Below are positions 33,160 through 42,686 of a DNA stretch of 55,434 nucleotides, in pieces. The notes under the pieces were generated by a model, which saw only the letters and a program-made list of their open reading frames with translations, had not been told where the DNA came from and made no database searches. The DNA lies in assembly GCA_003649205.1 (NCBI GenBank), contig QMRC01000013.1, positions 1 to 55,434 of the forward strand. Reading direction: 5' to 3'. A program made the position numbers and the translations under genes. This stretch comes from Thermoprotei archaeon. Lineage in GTDB: Archaea; Thermoproteota; Thermoprotei; Thermoproteales; B15-G16. The first letter of the stretch is position 1. Every line of letters begins with the position of its first letter.

Positions 33160-33834
33160 ATGGGTTACATCAAGTGGTTAGGTCACGCTGCTTTCGAAAT
33201 AGAGATTGACGGTAAGATCCTGTATATCGACCCATGGATTACAAACCCTATGTCACCAGTGAAGTTAGCTGATATCTCGAGAGCAGATCTCGTGCTGGTT
33301 ACACATGACCATGATGATCATTTAGGTGAGGCAATCGATGTAGTGAAGAAAACAGGTGCTAAGTTCATATCAGTTTACGAACTAACTCAGTACGCTATTT
33401 CACAGGGAGTACCTGAGGATAAGGCCATAGCCATGAATATCGGCGGTGTAATGGTGGTAGATGGAATTGAGGTAATCATGGTACCAGCTCACCACTCATG
33501 TACGAGAGGTACACCATGTGGCTTCATCGTTAGAGGTAAGGAATGTAGTGTATACCACGCTGGTGATACAGGTATAGTTCACGAAATGTCTATCATACGT
33601 GAACTGTACCCGATAGACATAGCTCTACTACCCATAGGTAGCGTATTCACAATGGATCCTAGACAAGCAGCTAAATTTACCGAGATACTACGACCAAAGG
33701 TAGTAATACCGATGCACTACAATACGTTTCCGGTAATAAGACAGGATCCAGAACTCTTTAAGAGGTTGGTTAAGGAGAAAGTACCTGAAGTTGAGGTAGT
33801 GATCCTAAAGCCGGGTGAGGTCTATAGGTTCTAG
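33160..33834 (+). CDS. UPF0173-type metallo-hydrolase (beta-lactamase fold)
   Basis: 224 residues. THDHDDHLGE is the HxHxDH metal motif. Further ligands are in PAHHSC, YHAGDTG and IPMHYNTFP. The length and the start GYIKWLGHAAFEIEIDGKIL are typical of UPF0173, a conserved family without firm substrate. ATG 33160 is preceded by AGGTGG. Divergent from the Thg1-like gene. Confidence 0.9.
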   Translation: MGYIKWLGHAAFEIEIDGKILYIDPWITNPMSPVKLADISRADLVLVTHDHDDHLGEAIDVVKKTGAKFISVYELTQYAISQGVPEDKAIAMNIGGVMVVDGIEVIMVPAHHSCTRGTPCGFIVRGKECSVYHAGDTGIVHEMSIIRELYPIDIALLPIGSVFTMDPRQAAKFTEILRPKVVIPMHYNTFPVIRQDPELFKRLVKEKVPEVEVVILKPGEVYRF

Positions 33835-34134
33835 ACCTAAATCTTCTTCATCAAAATCCAATAACTGGTGTTGTTTTCCTTTGGTATCTCCTCTATCTTA
33901 TTCAATGCTAAGTACCTACCTATGCTCAAGTGATTACTGCCTAATCACATCTACTGCACACATTGATTTGTATGAGAGTGGTAGTTGTCAGGAAGGGAGT
34001 TCATTTGAGAGGTATCACTATTCACTATAGTATCTCTAAGATAGTGCTCAATTGGATCGAATTCTACTTCTCTCAGGTCTCGCAAATACGATGACCATAG
34101 TCCTCATATGTTGTGAGTTAACTATTTCGGCAAA
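33835..34134. other. Spacer with a possible decayed coding piece
   Basis: On the minus strand, 34098-33956 reads SSYLRDLREVEFDPIEHYLR and continues DTIV before ending in a stop; it looks like a gene tail without a front. No family recognised. Nothing else is supported. Confidence 0.3.
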
Positions 34135-34164
34135 ACAACTTACTCTTTATCAAAAGTAAGTTGT
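34135..34164 (-). terminator. Hairpin terminator downstream of the M42 peptidase gene
   Basis: ACAACTTACT (34135-34144) and AGTAAGTTGT (34155-34164) form a perfect 10-bp stem. On the minus strand the stem is followed by TTTTG, about 33 bp after the peptidase stop. An operator is the alternative. Confidence 0.5.
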
Positions 34165-34196
34165 CGTTAAGTTTGTGGTGATTGTACTTGAGTTAC

Positions 34197-35321
34197 TTAG
34201 CTACCTAGCTTCAGTATTGTCTCTACGAGTAACTTGACTGTATTTTCTAAATCCTTTAGGTTCACTACTTCTGAACCTGTATGCATGTACCTCAGTGGTA
34301 TACTAACTACCGTTGCCTCTATTCCAGTTCTCACTATTTGAGCGACATCGAGGTCTGTTCCTGTTCTACCTGCTTCAGGAACTATTTGGTATGTAAATTC
34401 ATTGTCCCGTACCTTTAACCTATTTGCGATTTCGAGAATTTGCTCTGTTAACTCCTCGTGAACTGGTGGTCCTCTCGATATTGCTGGACCTTTACCTAGT
34501 TCAACAGGGTACTCAATATACTCTAGGCCTGGGTACCCAGCTGCATGAGTTACATCAATTATTATTGCCTTTTCTAAGCCCTCTTCATGGAGCTTGTATG
34601 TGATGACTCTACTACCTCTTAACCCTATTTCCTCCTGAACTGTGAAGACCAGGTAGAGAGTAGCTTGAGGTTTTACCTCACGATCAATAAGCTGCTTGAG
34701 AACTCCTAGTAGTACTGCACATCCTGCTCTATCATCTAGAGCTCTTGCAGACACTACATCACCTATCTCTGTAGGTAAGCGTATGAAAGATCTCTCTACG
34801 TGACCTACATCACCTACCTGAATAAGCTCCTCAACCTCTTCCCTCTTTCGTAGACCAATATCTATGAAGAGTTCTTTGACATCAGGAACCTTCTTCCTCT
34901 CCTCCTCACTCAGCAGGTGAATTGGCTTAACACCAACAACACCAAGGACCTTTCTCTCCCACCAACTCTTACCACGTAACTTCGATCCTGATCCATATAT
35001 GGCAACTACTTGTCCTAGCATCACTCTAGTATCTAGACCACCAACGTACGAAAACCTAATGAGACCACGTTCCTCAATGGACTTCACGACAATGCCTACT
35101 TCATCCATGTGAGCCATGAGAGCTATCTTCGGACTACCTTCACCGAGCTTCACAACGAGATTACCTAGGGTATCCGAGTACAGTGAAATACCAGAAGGAC
35201 ATAGCTCCTTAATGTACTTAGCAATGTACTCCCTAACAGGTCTCTCAGCACCTGATACTCCAGGTACCGAACACAGTTCCTTAAGTAGGTTAGCTAGGTA
35301 GTTCTTCGAGATTGAGTACAT
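34197..35321 (-). CDS. M42 family aminopeptidase (TET-like)
   Basis: 374 residues. Cobalt/zinc ligand motifs: ALMAHMDEVG, ARALDDRAGCAVLL, TVQEEIGLRGS (catalytic Glu pair), IIDVTHAAGYPG and MHTGSEVV. Archaeal members form dodecameric tetrahedral (TET) peptidases that trim peptides, and the sequence is full length for that group. ATG start at 35321. Single gene with its own hairpin terminator. FrvX-like glucanase annotations of this family are historical and unlikely. Confidence 0.92.
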   Translation of the reverse strand: MYSISKNYLANLLKELCSVPGVSGAERPVREYIAKYIKELCPSGISLYSDTLGNLVVKLGEGSPKIALMAHMDEVGIVVKSIEERGLIRFSYVGGLDTRVMLGQVVAIYGSGSKLRGKSWWERKVLGVVGVKPIHLLSEEERKKVPDVKELFIDIGLRKREEVEELIQVGDVGHVERSFIRLPTEIGDVVSARALDDRAGCAVLLGVLKQLIDREVKPQATLYLVFTVQEEIGLRGSRVITYKLHEEGLEKAIIIDVTHAAGYPGLEYIEYPVELGKGPAISRGPPVHEELTEQILEIANRLKVRDNEFTYQIVPEAGRTGTDLDVAQIVRTGIEATVVSIPLRYMHTGSEVVNLKDLENTVKLLVETILKLGS

Positions 35322-35393
35322 GTGGTGATATTGATCCCCTAACCCTAAATTTACATTACCTCAATATCAGCATCAGGCTGACTCATCACCTCA

Positions 35394-35950
35394 TCAGGAC
35401 CCAAGGCACTCATCACAAATTAGAAATACTTCCGTACAGATTCTGAATTCACATAACTTAATCGGTTCCTTCATGTACTCAAGAGCCTCTGGTATCGATC
35501 TACTAGCTGTAATTTCTCTGAATACCAGCGCACTTGGTCTTAGGTATCTCTTCTTTGTACTGTAATCGACATAGCAGAGCCCAACCCCCATTCTAAATCC
35601 TTGAGTCCACTCGTAATTGTCAATCAATGACCAGTGTAAGTACCCCCTAACATCAACGCCTCCCTTCAACGCTTCAATTACCTGAGCTACGCACGATACT
35701 ATGTACCTTGGTCTCAAGATATCAAGCTTATTAGCTATACCATTTTCAGCAACTATCATGGGCACACCATATCTACGCTTAAGCTCTAGTAGTAGGTACT
35801 TAAGACCTTCAGGGTAGAATTCTCAACCAGAATCACTTGTTGATTTATCATCTGCAGAAAGTGAGTTTGAACTGTAGTGGAATTCGTAATTCTTAGCTGG
35901 TCTCCATGGTAGTAGCCGAGGAGAAAGTCCTTAGGGAACTCAGTATACAT
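35394..35950 (-). pseudogene. Internally deleted family 1 beta-glycosidase
   Basis: The N-terminus is intact (ATG 35950, MYTEFPKDFLLGYY, like MYSFPNSFRFGW of Sulfolobus beta-glycosidase). It then jumps, with a frame change, to the last quarter: NSLS, TSDSG, a TGA where Trp is expected, EFYPEGLKYLLLELKRRYG, IVAENGIA (nucleophile Glu), GVDVRGYLHWSLIDNYEW and YLRPSALVFREI. Roughly three quarters of the ~490-residue enzyme is missing. The TATA box (35984-35993) is still there. A downstream ATG would give only a 123-residue tail without activity. Confidence 0.85.
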
Positions 35951-35983
35951 GTATCATATCCTCTAGCTACTTCTGTAGGGTAC

Positions 35984-35993
35984 TTTTTATAAG
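35984..35993 (-). promoter_or_regulatory. TATA box of the glycosidase pseudogene
   Basis: On the minus strand CTTATAAAAA lies about 35 bp before ATG 35950. It overlaps the promoter region of the divergent HExxH protein gene. Confidence 0.45.
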
Positions 35994-36011
35994 CTAGGAA
36001 GTAATTGTACT

Positions 36012-36878
36012 GTGGAAATCTTTAGAGAGATGATTTCTGTGAAAAAGTGGCATTACTGCATTGTCATTGAGGAGTTCGGGTATGTAAGTGATGAGTTCAA
36101 GATGAAGATACTACACATAGCAAGAGATGTGCTACGTCGAGTATGTCCAAGGGACTACAGCCCGAGTGTAATTCATGCTCTAGTATTCGATACCTGGGAT
36201 AGGATGTTACGAGTATTAGGTGAGTACTCTAGTTCGGTTGGCGCTTTCACTGAGTCCATAAGTCCAGAGCTCTTAGCTCTACATGAGTGTTGGAGTGGAG
36301 TACCGAGAATATGGATTTGTTGCGAGGTAATGAAGACTTTACCGCAAAAAGTCACAACAGCAGTGCTTCAACATGAAGTGTGTCATGCCATACTCCATGG
36401 AACAGTAGCTCATTACATGCTTCCGGTACTAACTAGAGAGTATCTGGAACCACTCTCGAAAATACTTAATACAAGTAATGTAGGTACAGTGGTTAAAGCT
36501 GTTCTCAACGACCTGTCTATGGCTATTAAGGATGCTGAAGTGACATTAGAGCTACTTAGAGCTGGTCTACTACTAGATCAAATACACTTAGCACTTTACG
36601 TGACTACACAGTATTGTGAAGAAGACTTTAAGTTCAGCAACATGAGAGCGAGGCTTCTCATACTAGCTAAACCTCTAGCACTTATATCTCATGTGTTGAG
36701 AACTAGCCTACGTCAGCTGGCTATGAGGTACTTGGAGTATCTAAGCTCGAGAAGTGAAGTACCTCTTAGTACTTTAATTTCAGTCGCTAAATACATTGGA
36801 GAATTGAGTACAGTAAAACTAGATCTTTACAGTAAGGTCAAGAAGTTACTACTGTACCTATGCTACGTACCTACGTAA
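36012..36878 (+). CDS. HExxH-containing protein, possible zinc metallopeptidase
   Basis: 288 residues, no signal peptide or membrane segment. QHEVCHAILHG carries an HExxH zinc motif (His121, Glu122, His125) at the end of a helix, as in gluzincin/minigluzincin peptidases. Later helices (DLSMAIKDAEVTLELLRAG) offer Asp/Glu that could be the third ligand. The family is not otherwise recognised. GTG start at 36012; an ATG at 36030 is an alternative. Stands alone between a pseudogene and the AMMECR1-like gene, which is convergent with it. Confidence 0.6.
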   Translation: MEIFREMISVKKWHYCIVIEEFGYVSDEFKMKILHIARDVLRRVCPRDYSPSVIHALVFDTWDRMLRVLGEYSSSVGAFTESISPELLALHECWSGVPRIWICCEVMKTLPQKVTTAVLQHEVCHAILHGTVAHYMLPVLTREYLEPLSKILNTSNVGTVVKAVLNDLSMAIKDAEVTLELLRAGLLLDQIHLALYVTTQYCEEDFKFSNMRARLLILAKPLALISHVLRTSLRQLAMRYLEYLSSRSEVPLSTLISVAKYIGELSTVKLDLYSKVKKLLLYLCYVPT

Positions 36879-36892
36879 CTTCAATACTGAAG

Positions 36893-37570
36893 TCACGGAT
36901 TTTGCTGTTTCTTTAATCTCAGTTCTTCAACTAAATCCCTTTCTACAACATCTCCATTAGGTGTTACTTCCATGAATATCTGAGCTTGAAATCTATACAC
37001 CCTAGTATCTCTCTCTAACCATGCATCTGGTGGTAGCATAGCTTTGATACAGGTCTCACATAGAAAAGTCTCTTCATCCCAACCATATTCTACAGGTACT
37101 TGAGGCAACAGTAAACCACTTCTAAATCCCTTCTCAATCATTAACCCGTGATAACCCACCTTAATGTGCTTAAGGTAGTCCCTAGGATCTTCAACCTTTA
37201 TCAATTCCATTGGTGATAGTATTGACACTTCGAACACTACCTTACTAAGCTCATCAACAGTCATTGGTGGAAACCGAGGGTCTTCTGTTGCAGCAGCAAT
37301 AGCTGACAGTATTACTGCTGTAGCTACGTTCTTGTACCCTTGTGGAAATCCAATACATCCACGTAATTCCCTATGAGCAGGACCTAGGTAAACCTCAATT
37401 GTTGTAAATACACCATACCTATCTCTAAGTAATTTCTCAGGGGTTTCAGATGGTGGATCAATGACCTTACCATGTATGAGGTACTCTGTAACAGCTTTCC
37501 TAGCTAACTTAACTAGAAATCTACCTTCTTCAATGCTGTAAGGTTTGAAAACCTGAATCTCTCCACTCAT
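36893..37570 (-). CDS. AMMECR1-domain protein
   Basis: 225 residues, the normal archaeal length. The signature RELRGCIGFP, then SPMELIKVEDPRDYLKHIKV and LLPQVPVEYGWDEETFLCET, is diagnostic of the AMMECR1 family. The conserved pocket suggests an enzyme, but the reaction is unknown; in several archaea it sits with MEMO and radical-SAM genes, absent here. ATG 37570 is 34 bp from the next minus-strand gene. Confidence 0.92.
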   Translation of the reverse strand: MSGEIQVFKPYSIEEGRFLVKLARKAVTEYLIHGKVIDPPSETPEKLLRDRYGVFTTIEVYLGPAHRELRGCIGFPQGYKNVATAVILSAIAAATEDPRFPPMTVDELSKVVFEVSILSPMELIKVEDPRDYLKHIKVGYHGLMIEKGFRSGLLLPQVPVEYGWDEETFLCETCIKAMLPPDAWLERDTRVYRFQAQIFMEVTPNGDVVERDLVEELRLKKQQNP

Positions 37571-37603
37571 ATGCTTAACCTCAGTATGAACCTAGGTAAG
37601 TAC

Positions 37604-39259
37604 CTACATAAAGACTTCCTTCTTCCACTTTCGGTAGAGATACAGTATCACAGCTAGAACAGGTACTATGGGGAAGAACGATAGTATGGTTACTGGGAGA
37701 AGAGCTGTTGATTCACCGGTTAGGACATAGTCGTAAAACCATTCCCAGTAGAAGAATAGTATTGATGGTATAGCAAATATGCCAAAAACTATGGTAAGTA
37801 GTAGCTGCATCTTAGTTATCCTATCTTGGTATCTAGTTAACATGACATAATTTAACGACTCAAACTTACTATTGACCAAAGATGCTAGATCATCAACTCT
37901 AAAGACCTTTACACAGTGATTGAATAATCTCCTTGACTCAGCATCCTTGAGGTAGAAACAGTTACTTAGGTAATCTGTTGCCCTACTGAACTCCTCTCTA
38001 AACCTCGTCAAAGCATCAATGTCATTAAGCTTCTTTGAAGTTAATAGGTAGTCTAAGGTCTTAAGTAGATGCCTCACGATATTGAGAAACTCCATAATTG
38101 TAATGTTGAGAAGTCTAAGCTTCTTACCCATTTCACCTCTCCCAATGTATCTCTTCTGAACAGAAACTATGTGAGCCTCATCTTCACTGAGAACCAATGT
38201 TATTCTCGGTGCTACTCTCCTTACTCTACCTCTACTGAAATCCATTAGCTCTACTGTCCTAGCATACGTGCTAGATAATGACCTAGATACAATTGAATGC
38301 GGGATAACACCTCTGTGGAGGTACGTCATAGCGTATAGCTGCGCATAGTACCTCCTAAGTACCTCTATGAATTTTCTCTCACCCTTCAACACTTCAGTAA
38401 AGAGAATAGTGAAGAAGGTATTCCAGGGATTTCTCATGTTGTTCTCCAATTCAGTTAGCGAACTCACTCTACTACCTCTCTTCAAGAGAACTAGGTACCT
38501 AATGTAGTTAGCATACATCTCAAGTACGTCTGCAACCCTTAGGTACCTCTCTTCACCTCCTATATCACGTACAACGACGTATGGTAGAGGTCCTAACTCA
38601 ATTTCCTTACCATACCTCAGCAATATGTTCACTTTCAATACATCTTTATATATAGAGTAAAGAGAACCCTCAATTTCGAGTCTATACCTCAGATCTATGA
38701 CCTCTGTAGATGAAATTTCTCCCCTTATTGGAAACCAAAGCGTTAATGTGAAGATTCCAGACTCATGCACAAGAAGCTCGAGGTAACCAGTTATCGGGCA
38801 GTATCGATCAGTTAACACCATACCTACCTTATCTAATCCACTTCTTGCTAACCTCAGTACCTTGACCTTACCAAGGTGTATTCTAGCAAATTCACTCCTT
38901 TCCAAGTACATCTCATCCATGAGCTGTGTATCTACTGAACCTCGAACAGTAAAGTACTTGATATACTGCTCACTGACCTGTGAGGGATACAGTACAGGCA
39001 CTATCCAGGATGTAGGGTCGTGAGGTAGAACTCTCCAACCGCTCTCCCTGTACTTCTCAACTTCACTACGTGGGATGTAGACTAGAGCACAGACACCAAC
39101 ACCTGTACTGAGTAGAGCATCTATCAGATCCCTAATGGATACTGGTGAACCCACATCGAATGAGTACACATAATATAGGTCTAGGTATTTTGTCGATAGC
39201 TTCTCGACCTGCTGTGCCTTAGCCACGATCACTCCCTCAGCGTAGCTCAGCTTCAGCAC
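37604..39259 (-). CDS. Large protein with two C-terminal membrane helices, unknown
   Basis: 551 residues. The first ~470 look soluble: beta-rich to about 230, then mainly helical with a basic stretch (SLSSTYARTVELMDFSRGRV). Two hydrophobic helices near the end (about 487-507 and 520-540) are followed by a lysine-rich tail, so it would be anchored in the membrane with most of the chain on one side. Helix and loop order recall CorA-type proteins, but the GMN pore motif is absent. I do not recognise the family. Start ATG at 39259. Confidence 0.65.
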   Translation of the reverse strand: MLKLSYAEGVIVAKAQQVEKLSTKYLDLYYVYSFDVGSPVSIRDLIDALLSTGVGVCALVYIPRSEVEKYRESGWRVLPHDPTSWIVPVLYPSQVSEQYIKYFTVRGSVDTQLMDEMYLERSEFARIHLGKVKVLRLARSGLDKVGMVLTDRYCPITGYLELLVHESGIFTLTLWFPIRGEISSTEVIDLRYRLEIEGSLYSIYKDVLKVNILLRYGKEIELGPLPYVVVRDIGGEERYLRVADVLEMYANYIRYLVLLKRGSRVSSLTELENNMRNPWNTFFTILFTEVLKGERKFIEVLRRYYAQLYAMTYLHRGVIPHSIVSRSLSSTYARTVELMDFSRGRVRRVAPRITLVLSEDEAHIVSVQKRYIGRGEMGKKLRLLNITIMEFLNIVRHLLKTLDYLLTSKKLNDIDALTRFREEFSRATDYLSNCFYLKDAESRRLFNHCVKVFRVDDLASLVNSKFESLNYVMLTRYQDRITKMQLLLTIVFGIFAIPSILFFYWEWFYDYVLTGESTALLPVTILSFFPIVPVLAVILYLYRKWKKEVFM

Positions 39260-39341
39260 GAGAACTCAGCGAGGGTTCTATTCAGCATCTAGAGTAGTAA
39301 CTCGTGACGACCCTATTTAATAATACTCTCAATGCAGTGAA

Positions 39342-39584
39342 CTACACTAAGCTCAATTTAATCTTCTCAGCTTTTCTAAAGGCCTCGTCCTCCTCTGTTG
39401 GTACATAGATCACGAATATGTCCCCAGCCTCACCTGAATCCCAAATCATCCGGTAGATGTCCTTATAGCTATCTGATGCGAAGAGTACCTTACCATCCTT
39501 AACAGCAACCCACTTACCCCTATACCTATTCCTCTCTTTCTCAAGTAACTCCAACACCTTTCTCAAGTAATCCTCCAAACCCAT
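39342..39584 (-). CDS. DUF5678-like small protein
   Basis: 80 residues from ATG 39584, one base after the stop of the preceding gene, so the pair is translationally coupled. YRGKWVAVKDGKVLFASDSY followed by KDIYRMI is the typical DUF5678 pattern (binding-type beta hairpin plus helix). The function of the family is unknown. A longer frame from 39611 overlaps the upstream gene and is less likely. Confidence 0.7.
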   Translation of the reverse strand: MGLEDYLRKVLELLEKERNRYRGKWVAVKDGKVLFASDSYKDIYRMIWDSGEAGDIFVIYVPTEEDEAFRKAEKIKLSLV

Positions 39585-39585
39585 A

Positions 39586-40158
39586 CTACTTCTTAACCTC
39601 CCTAAGAACATCTATGAGTGCGGACAGAGCATCAAGACAATTACGAAGGAAAACCGAGGAAGGATCCTCACCACGAACTTCAATACTCTTTACAGCATCA
39701 AGAATACTCTCGAGATCCTGTCTACTTAAGGAAAGGAGCTTCCTTGCGCAACGAAATACTAGGTAGCTCATGCTAGAGAATTCGCCTCTGAGAACAGCTT
39801 TTGCAGCGCTTGGTAATTCCTTCTCAAGATCAAGATCTTCAACTCCATCTCTTGTAAGACCTATCACGAACTGATGTAGAATGTGAAGGAGGTCACAAAC
39901 TCTATACCTCACGTACCTTCCTCTATCATCAACGTACTCACACTCAGCTAGTAACATGGTTGAGTAGTCATGGAGTTTAAGTGCTAATTCACGTAGTTTG
40001 TCCCTATCGTGGAGAATCGAGAAGACGACGTCAAGTAGCTTACGGACATAAGGTCTAATATCTACGGTATCTACCTTCTCGAGAACTCTAAGCAGTTCAT
40101 CAAAGATACTACTGATGTCTCCAATGTATAGCGACATACTTTTAGCCTCAGACAACAA
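39586..40158 (-). CDS. Helical protein of unknown function
   Basis: 190 residues, almost entirely alpha-helical by pattern (DELLRVLEKVDTVDIRPYVR, LHDYSTMLLAECEYVDD, CARKLLSLSRQDLESIL). No motif recognised. It directly precedes the DUF5678-like gene. The divergent YkgJ-type gene starts 59 bp away, so the region between holds both promoters. Confidence 0.6.
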   Translation of the reverse strand: MLSEAKSMSLYIGDISSIFDELLRVLEKVDTVDIRPYVRKLLDVVFSILHDRDKLRELALKLHDYSTMLLAECEYVDDRGRYVRYRVCDLLHILHQFVIGLTRDGVEDLDLEKELPSAAKAVLRGEFSSMSYLVFRCARKLLSLSRQDLESILDAVKSIEVRGEDPSSVFLRNCLDALSALIDVLREVKK

Positions 40159-40216
40159 GAACTTGTACTTGAGGTAGCAATAAAGTTTTACCTAGGTACC
40201 GAGTAAGGGTTGTCTC

Positions 40217-41452
40217 ATGAAGATTGTGTTGACATTTCAGGGTATCGAACACAGGTTCCAGTGTACTAGATGTGGTTCATGCTGTAGCGACTATATCAGG
40301 TTGACGCCGATGGAAGCTAAAGTGTTGAAGAAGGTAGCTAGTGACAGAGGTCTATCAGACGTAATTGATGACATTGCATGTGTCATTGTGCCGACAGAAT
40401 CTGGGACTTGCCCATTTGTTGCGTTTGGTAATGTAGCTACCTGTACCATATATGGTGATAGACCAGGTGTCTGTAGGTTATTTCCCATCTACATAGCGGT
40501 TCCTAAACCTGGGGAAATCTTTGTTGATCTGTATCGTTGTCCTGGTGTTGATCGTGGTGATGGAGTGGTCATTACTGAGGAGTACGTACGTAGGTTGCTA
40601 AGTGAAGTTCCCACAGGTGAGGAGTTCCTCAAGTGGTGCTACTACGATTCTAGGTTCTCGTTAGGTGGATTGCTACCACTGTGTATTGTCGATGACTTAG
40701 TTGTGTTGCTTGATTTCGATGGTAAGAGAGCCTTTATGTGGTGTATAGCTGATGTCCTTAGAGAATTGGACTGTAGCTCTCTTGTAGAAGCTACATTAGC
40801 TATTTCGTGGGCATTTGAGAAGTATTGTCAGCACCTAGCTAGCTTACGTCGTGAAGGTTCTTGTCGTAGAGTTATGGTTAGTGGTCGTGAGTACTATGTA
40901 CTTCGTCTAGGTAAGGATTGCGTTGAGAGCTGTATTTCTGACCTGAGGAAGTTTCTGAAGGAGTTAGCGTGTAAGTACTTGGAGAGTAGGGATGATGTTA
41001 GAGGTAGAGTTCTCAAGGTTCTCAAGATGTTGGTTAGCGAGGGTACTAGTGTTGAGGTACCTGAGGAGGTTCTACTGATGAGGTTTTCGGATGATGCATT
41101 GAGGTTTGGTAGGGACTATATGTGGGAGGTCTTGAGAAGGGTAGGTGTATTGGAGCCAGCATACCTTACATACATTACTGAAGTTCTCAGAGGTGGATTA
41201 GTTGGGTTAGTTGCTATGATTGAGATATTGGCTAAGACTAGTGCGAGGCTAAGTGGTAGGGACATTGTTGAGGTTTCTGACCTGAGGTACGCTATTGCTG
41301 AGAGTGATCTAGCTTGTAAGTACGTATTTGAGCGTGTGCTTGAGTCTGTACTAGAGATTGATCCTATACTCTCACTACTACTAGCTAGAAGGATTAAACG
41401 TAGAATGAAATTCTTAATTAAGAGATTGTTGAGTCATGGAGGTAGTTCTTAG
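40217..41452 (+). CDS. YkgJ-family cysteine-cluster protein with long C-terminal region
   Basis: 411 residues. The first ~130 are the zinc/iron-chelating cysteine-cluster domain: CTRCGSCCSDYIRLT (Cys16, 19, 22, 23), CPFVAFGNVATCTIYGDRPG leading to VCRLFP, and CPGVD. The remaining ~280 residues are helical and not recognised. YkgJ-type proteins are suspected metal-binding or redox proteins with unproven function. ATG start. A same-strand gene of unknown function follows after 21 bp, probably in one transcript. Confidence 0.8.
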   Translation: MKIVLTFQGIEHRFQCTRCGSCCSDYIRLTPMEAKVLKKVASDRGLSDVIDDIACVIVPTESGTCPFVAFGNVATCTIYGDRPGVCRLFPIYIAVPKPGEIFVDLYRCPGVDRGDGVVITEEYVRRLLSEVPTGEEFLKWCYYDSRFSLGGLLPLCIVDDLVVLLDFDGKRAFMWCIADVLRELDCSSLVEATLAISWAFEKYCQHLASLRREGSCRRVMVSGREYYVLRLGKDCVESCISDLRKFLKELACKYLESRDDVRGRVLKVLKMLVSEGTSVEVPEEVLLMRFSDDALRFGRDYMWEVLRRVGVLEPAYLTYITEVLRGGLVGLVAMIEILAKTSARLSGRDIVEVSDLRYAIAESDLACKYVFERVLESVLEIDPILSLLLARRIKRRMKFLIKRLLSHGGSS

Positions 41453-41473
41453 AGTTTATAACTTAGTGCCACT

Positions 41474-42640
41474 GTGGATTACTGTGTGGAGTTGAGTATG
41501 TCATCTATTCTGAGTAAGGTGATTGAGATCTGTAGACTGTATCCGGAGGTTGCTGAGTGCAGCTACTTACTCTCTCAGTATCGTGGTGATGAGCCTATTG
41601 ATGAGTTACTACCACTACTCAAGTTGAGATACGGTGGTAGGTTTCGGAATGTACTCTCGATGTGTCTCCTCGTGCTGAAGCTAAGTGAAGAGGAGAGGAG
41701 TACACTATGCTCAGTTATAGCTACCGAACTACGAAAGGTATTGGAGGAGCTGGTTCTCAACAGAATTAAGAGTGAAGGTGATAGAGCTGAGAAGGTACTT
41801 AAGGTCTTTGCGAAGTACTGTAGTAGTGAAGTTGACCTAGATACCCTATCAGCATTAATGGAGTTAGCTACAGGTACAGGTGCTGAACTGCTACTGAAGC
41901 TAGGTATACTGAATAAGGTTAGTCGCGACACCGTACTGGTACCTCAGTACGTATATAACATACTTGCGCAGTATGCTGAACTACCTGAGGAGAAGCACTA
42001 CATACCGATATACGAGAGGTTCATGAGTTTAGTTGAGGCTAAGCCCTACGTACTAGCTATTATAGAGAATTACTTGGTTGGAGATGACGTAGATTATGAC
42101 CTTCTCTATGCACTCTATGGTGTAAATTACGAAGATGCGATCAAGGAGGTCTATGTACCTGAAATATGTAAGTTAACGAGATCAGGAACTCTAGTTGTTA
42201 ATCCACTGACTACACAGGATACAGTACTATGTGAGCTATTTGAAGTGAAGACAAAGGTTGCTAGAGATAAGATGAGTCATGTACTTGTGCTACCAGGACA
42301 GGTAGAGTTCGATACTAGAGTTCGTGCTCTAGTCTCGTACATGTACCTACCTGAAACAGGAGGTTCACTAGCAATACTACTGTTTCCTTGGTTTGCACCA
42401 TCGAGGAGAGTACTGTACTGGAATTGGAGAGCTAATCGCATAGTAGTTCTCCTAGGTAAGCCAAGACCTGAGTTCCTCGAATTAGTGACTTACGATAGAA
42501 AACTTGATAGAACAGCTTGGCTCTTCATGTCAGAACACACGACCCTTCATTACATACCACCGAAGTACGAGGCATCTACAATCAAGAAATTCCTTGAGGA
42601 ATTAAGAGATGAAGGATTTGAGATAATAGAGGTCACGTAG
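41474..42640 (+). CDS. Uncharacterised protein
   Basis: 388 residues. Helical N-terminal two thirds (VIEICRLYPEVAECSYLLSQ, AEKVLKVFAKYCSSEVDLDT), then a mixed C-terminal part (GSLAILLFPWFAPSRRVLYW; RRIVVLLGKPRPEFLELVTY-like strand) that could be a nucleotide-binding or nuclease fold. No catalytic motif identified. GTG 41474 is the longest start; ATG twelve codons in is possible. Linked to the YkgJ-type gene by proximity only. Confidence 0.55.
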   Translation: MDYCVELSMSSILSKVIEICRLYPEVAECSYLLSQYRGDEPIDELLPLLKLRYGGRFRNVLSMCLLVLKLSEEERSTLCSVIATELRKVLEELVLNRIKSEGDRAEKVLKVFAKYCSSEVDLDTLSALMELATGTGAELLLKLGILNKVSRDTVLVPQYVYNILAQYAELPEEKHYIPIYERFMSLVEAKPYVLAIIENYLVGDDVDYDLLYALYGVNYEDAIKEVYVPEICKLTRSGTLVVNPLTTQDTVLCELFEVKTKVARDKMSHVLVLPGQVEFDTRVRALVSYMYLPETGGSLAILLFPWFAPSRRVLYWNWRANRIVVLLGKPRPEFLELVTYDRKLDRTAWLFMSEHTTLHYIPPKYEASTIKKFLEELRDEGFEIIEVT

Positions 42641-42686
42641 GGAAACGGTACTACAAATAAATATGTCTACGTGGGTTAGTCCTCTA

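Noticed and set aside
33815..34030. Plus-strand 71-codon frame after the UPF0173 gene
   Set aside because: Low-complexity serine-rich translation without similarity or promoter; it overlaps the hydrolase stop.
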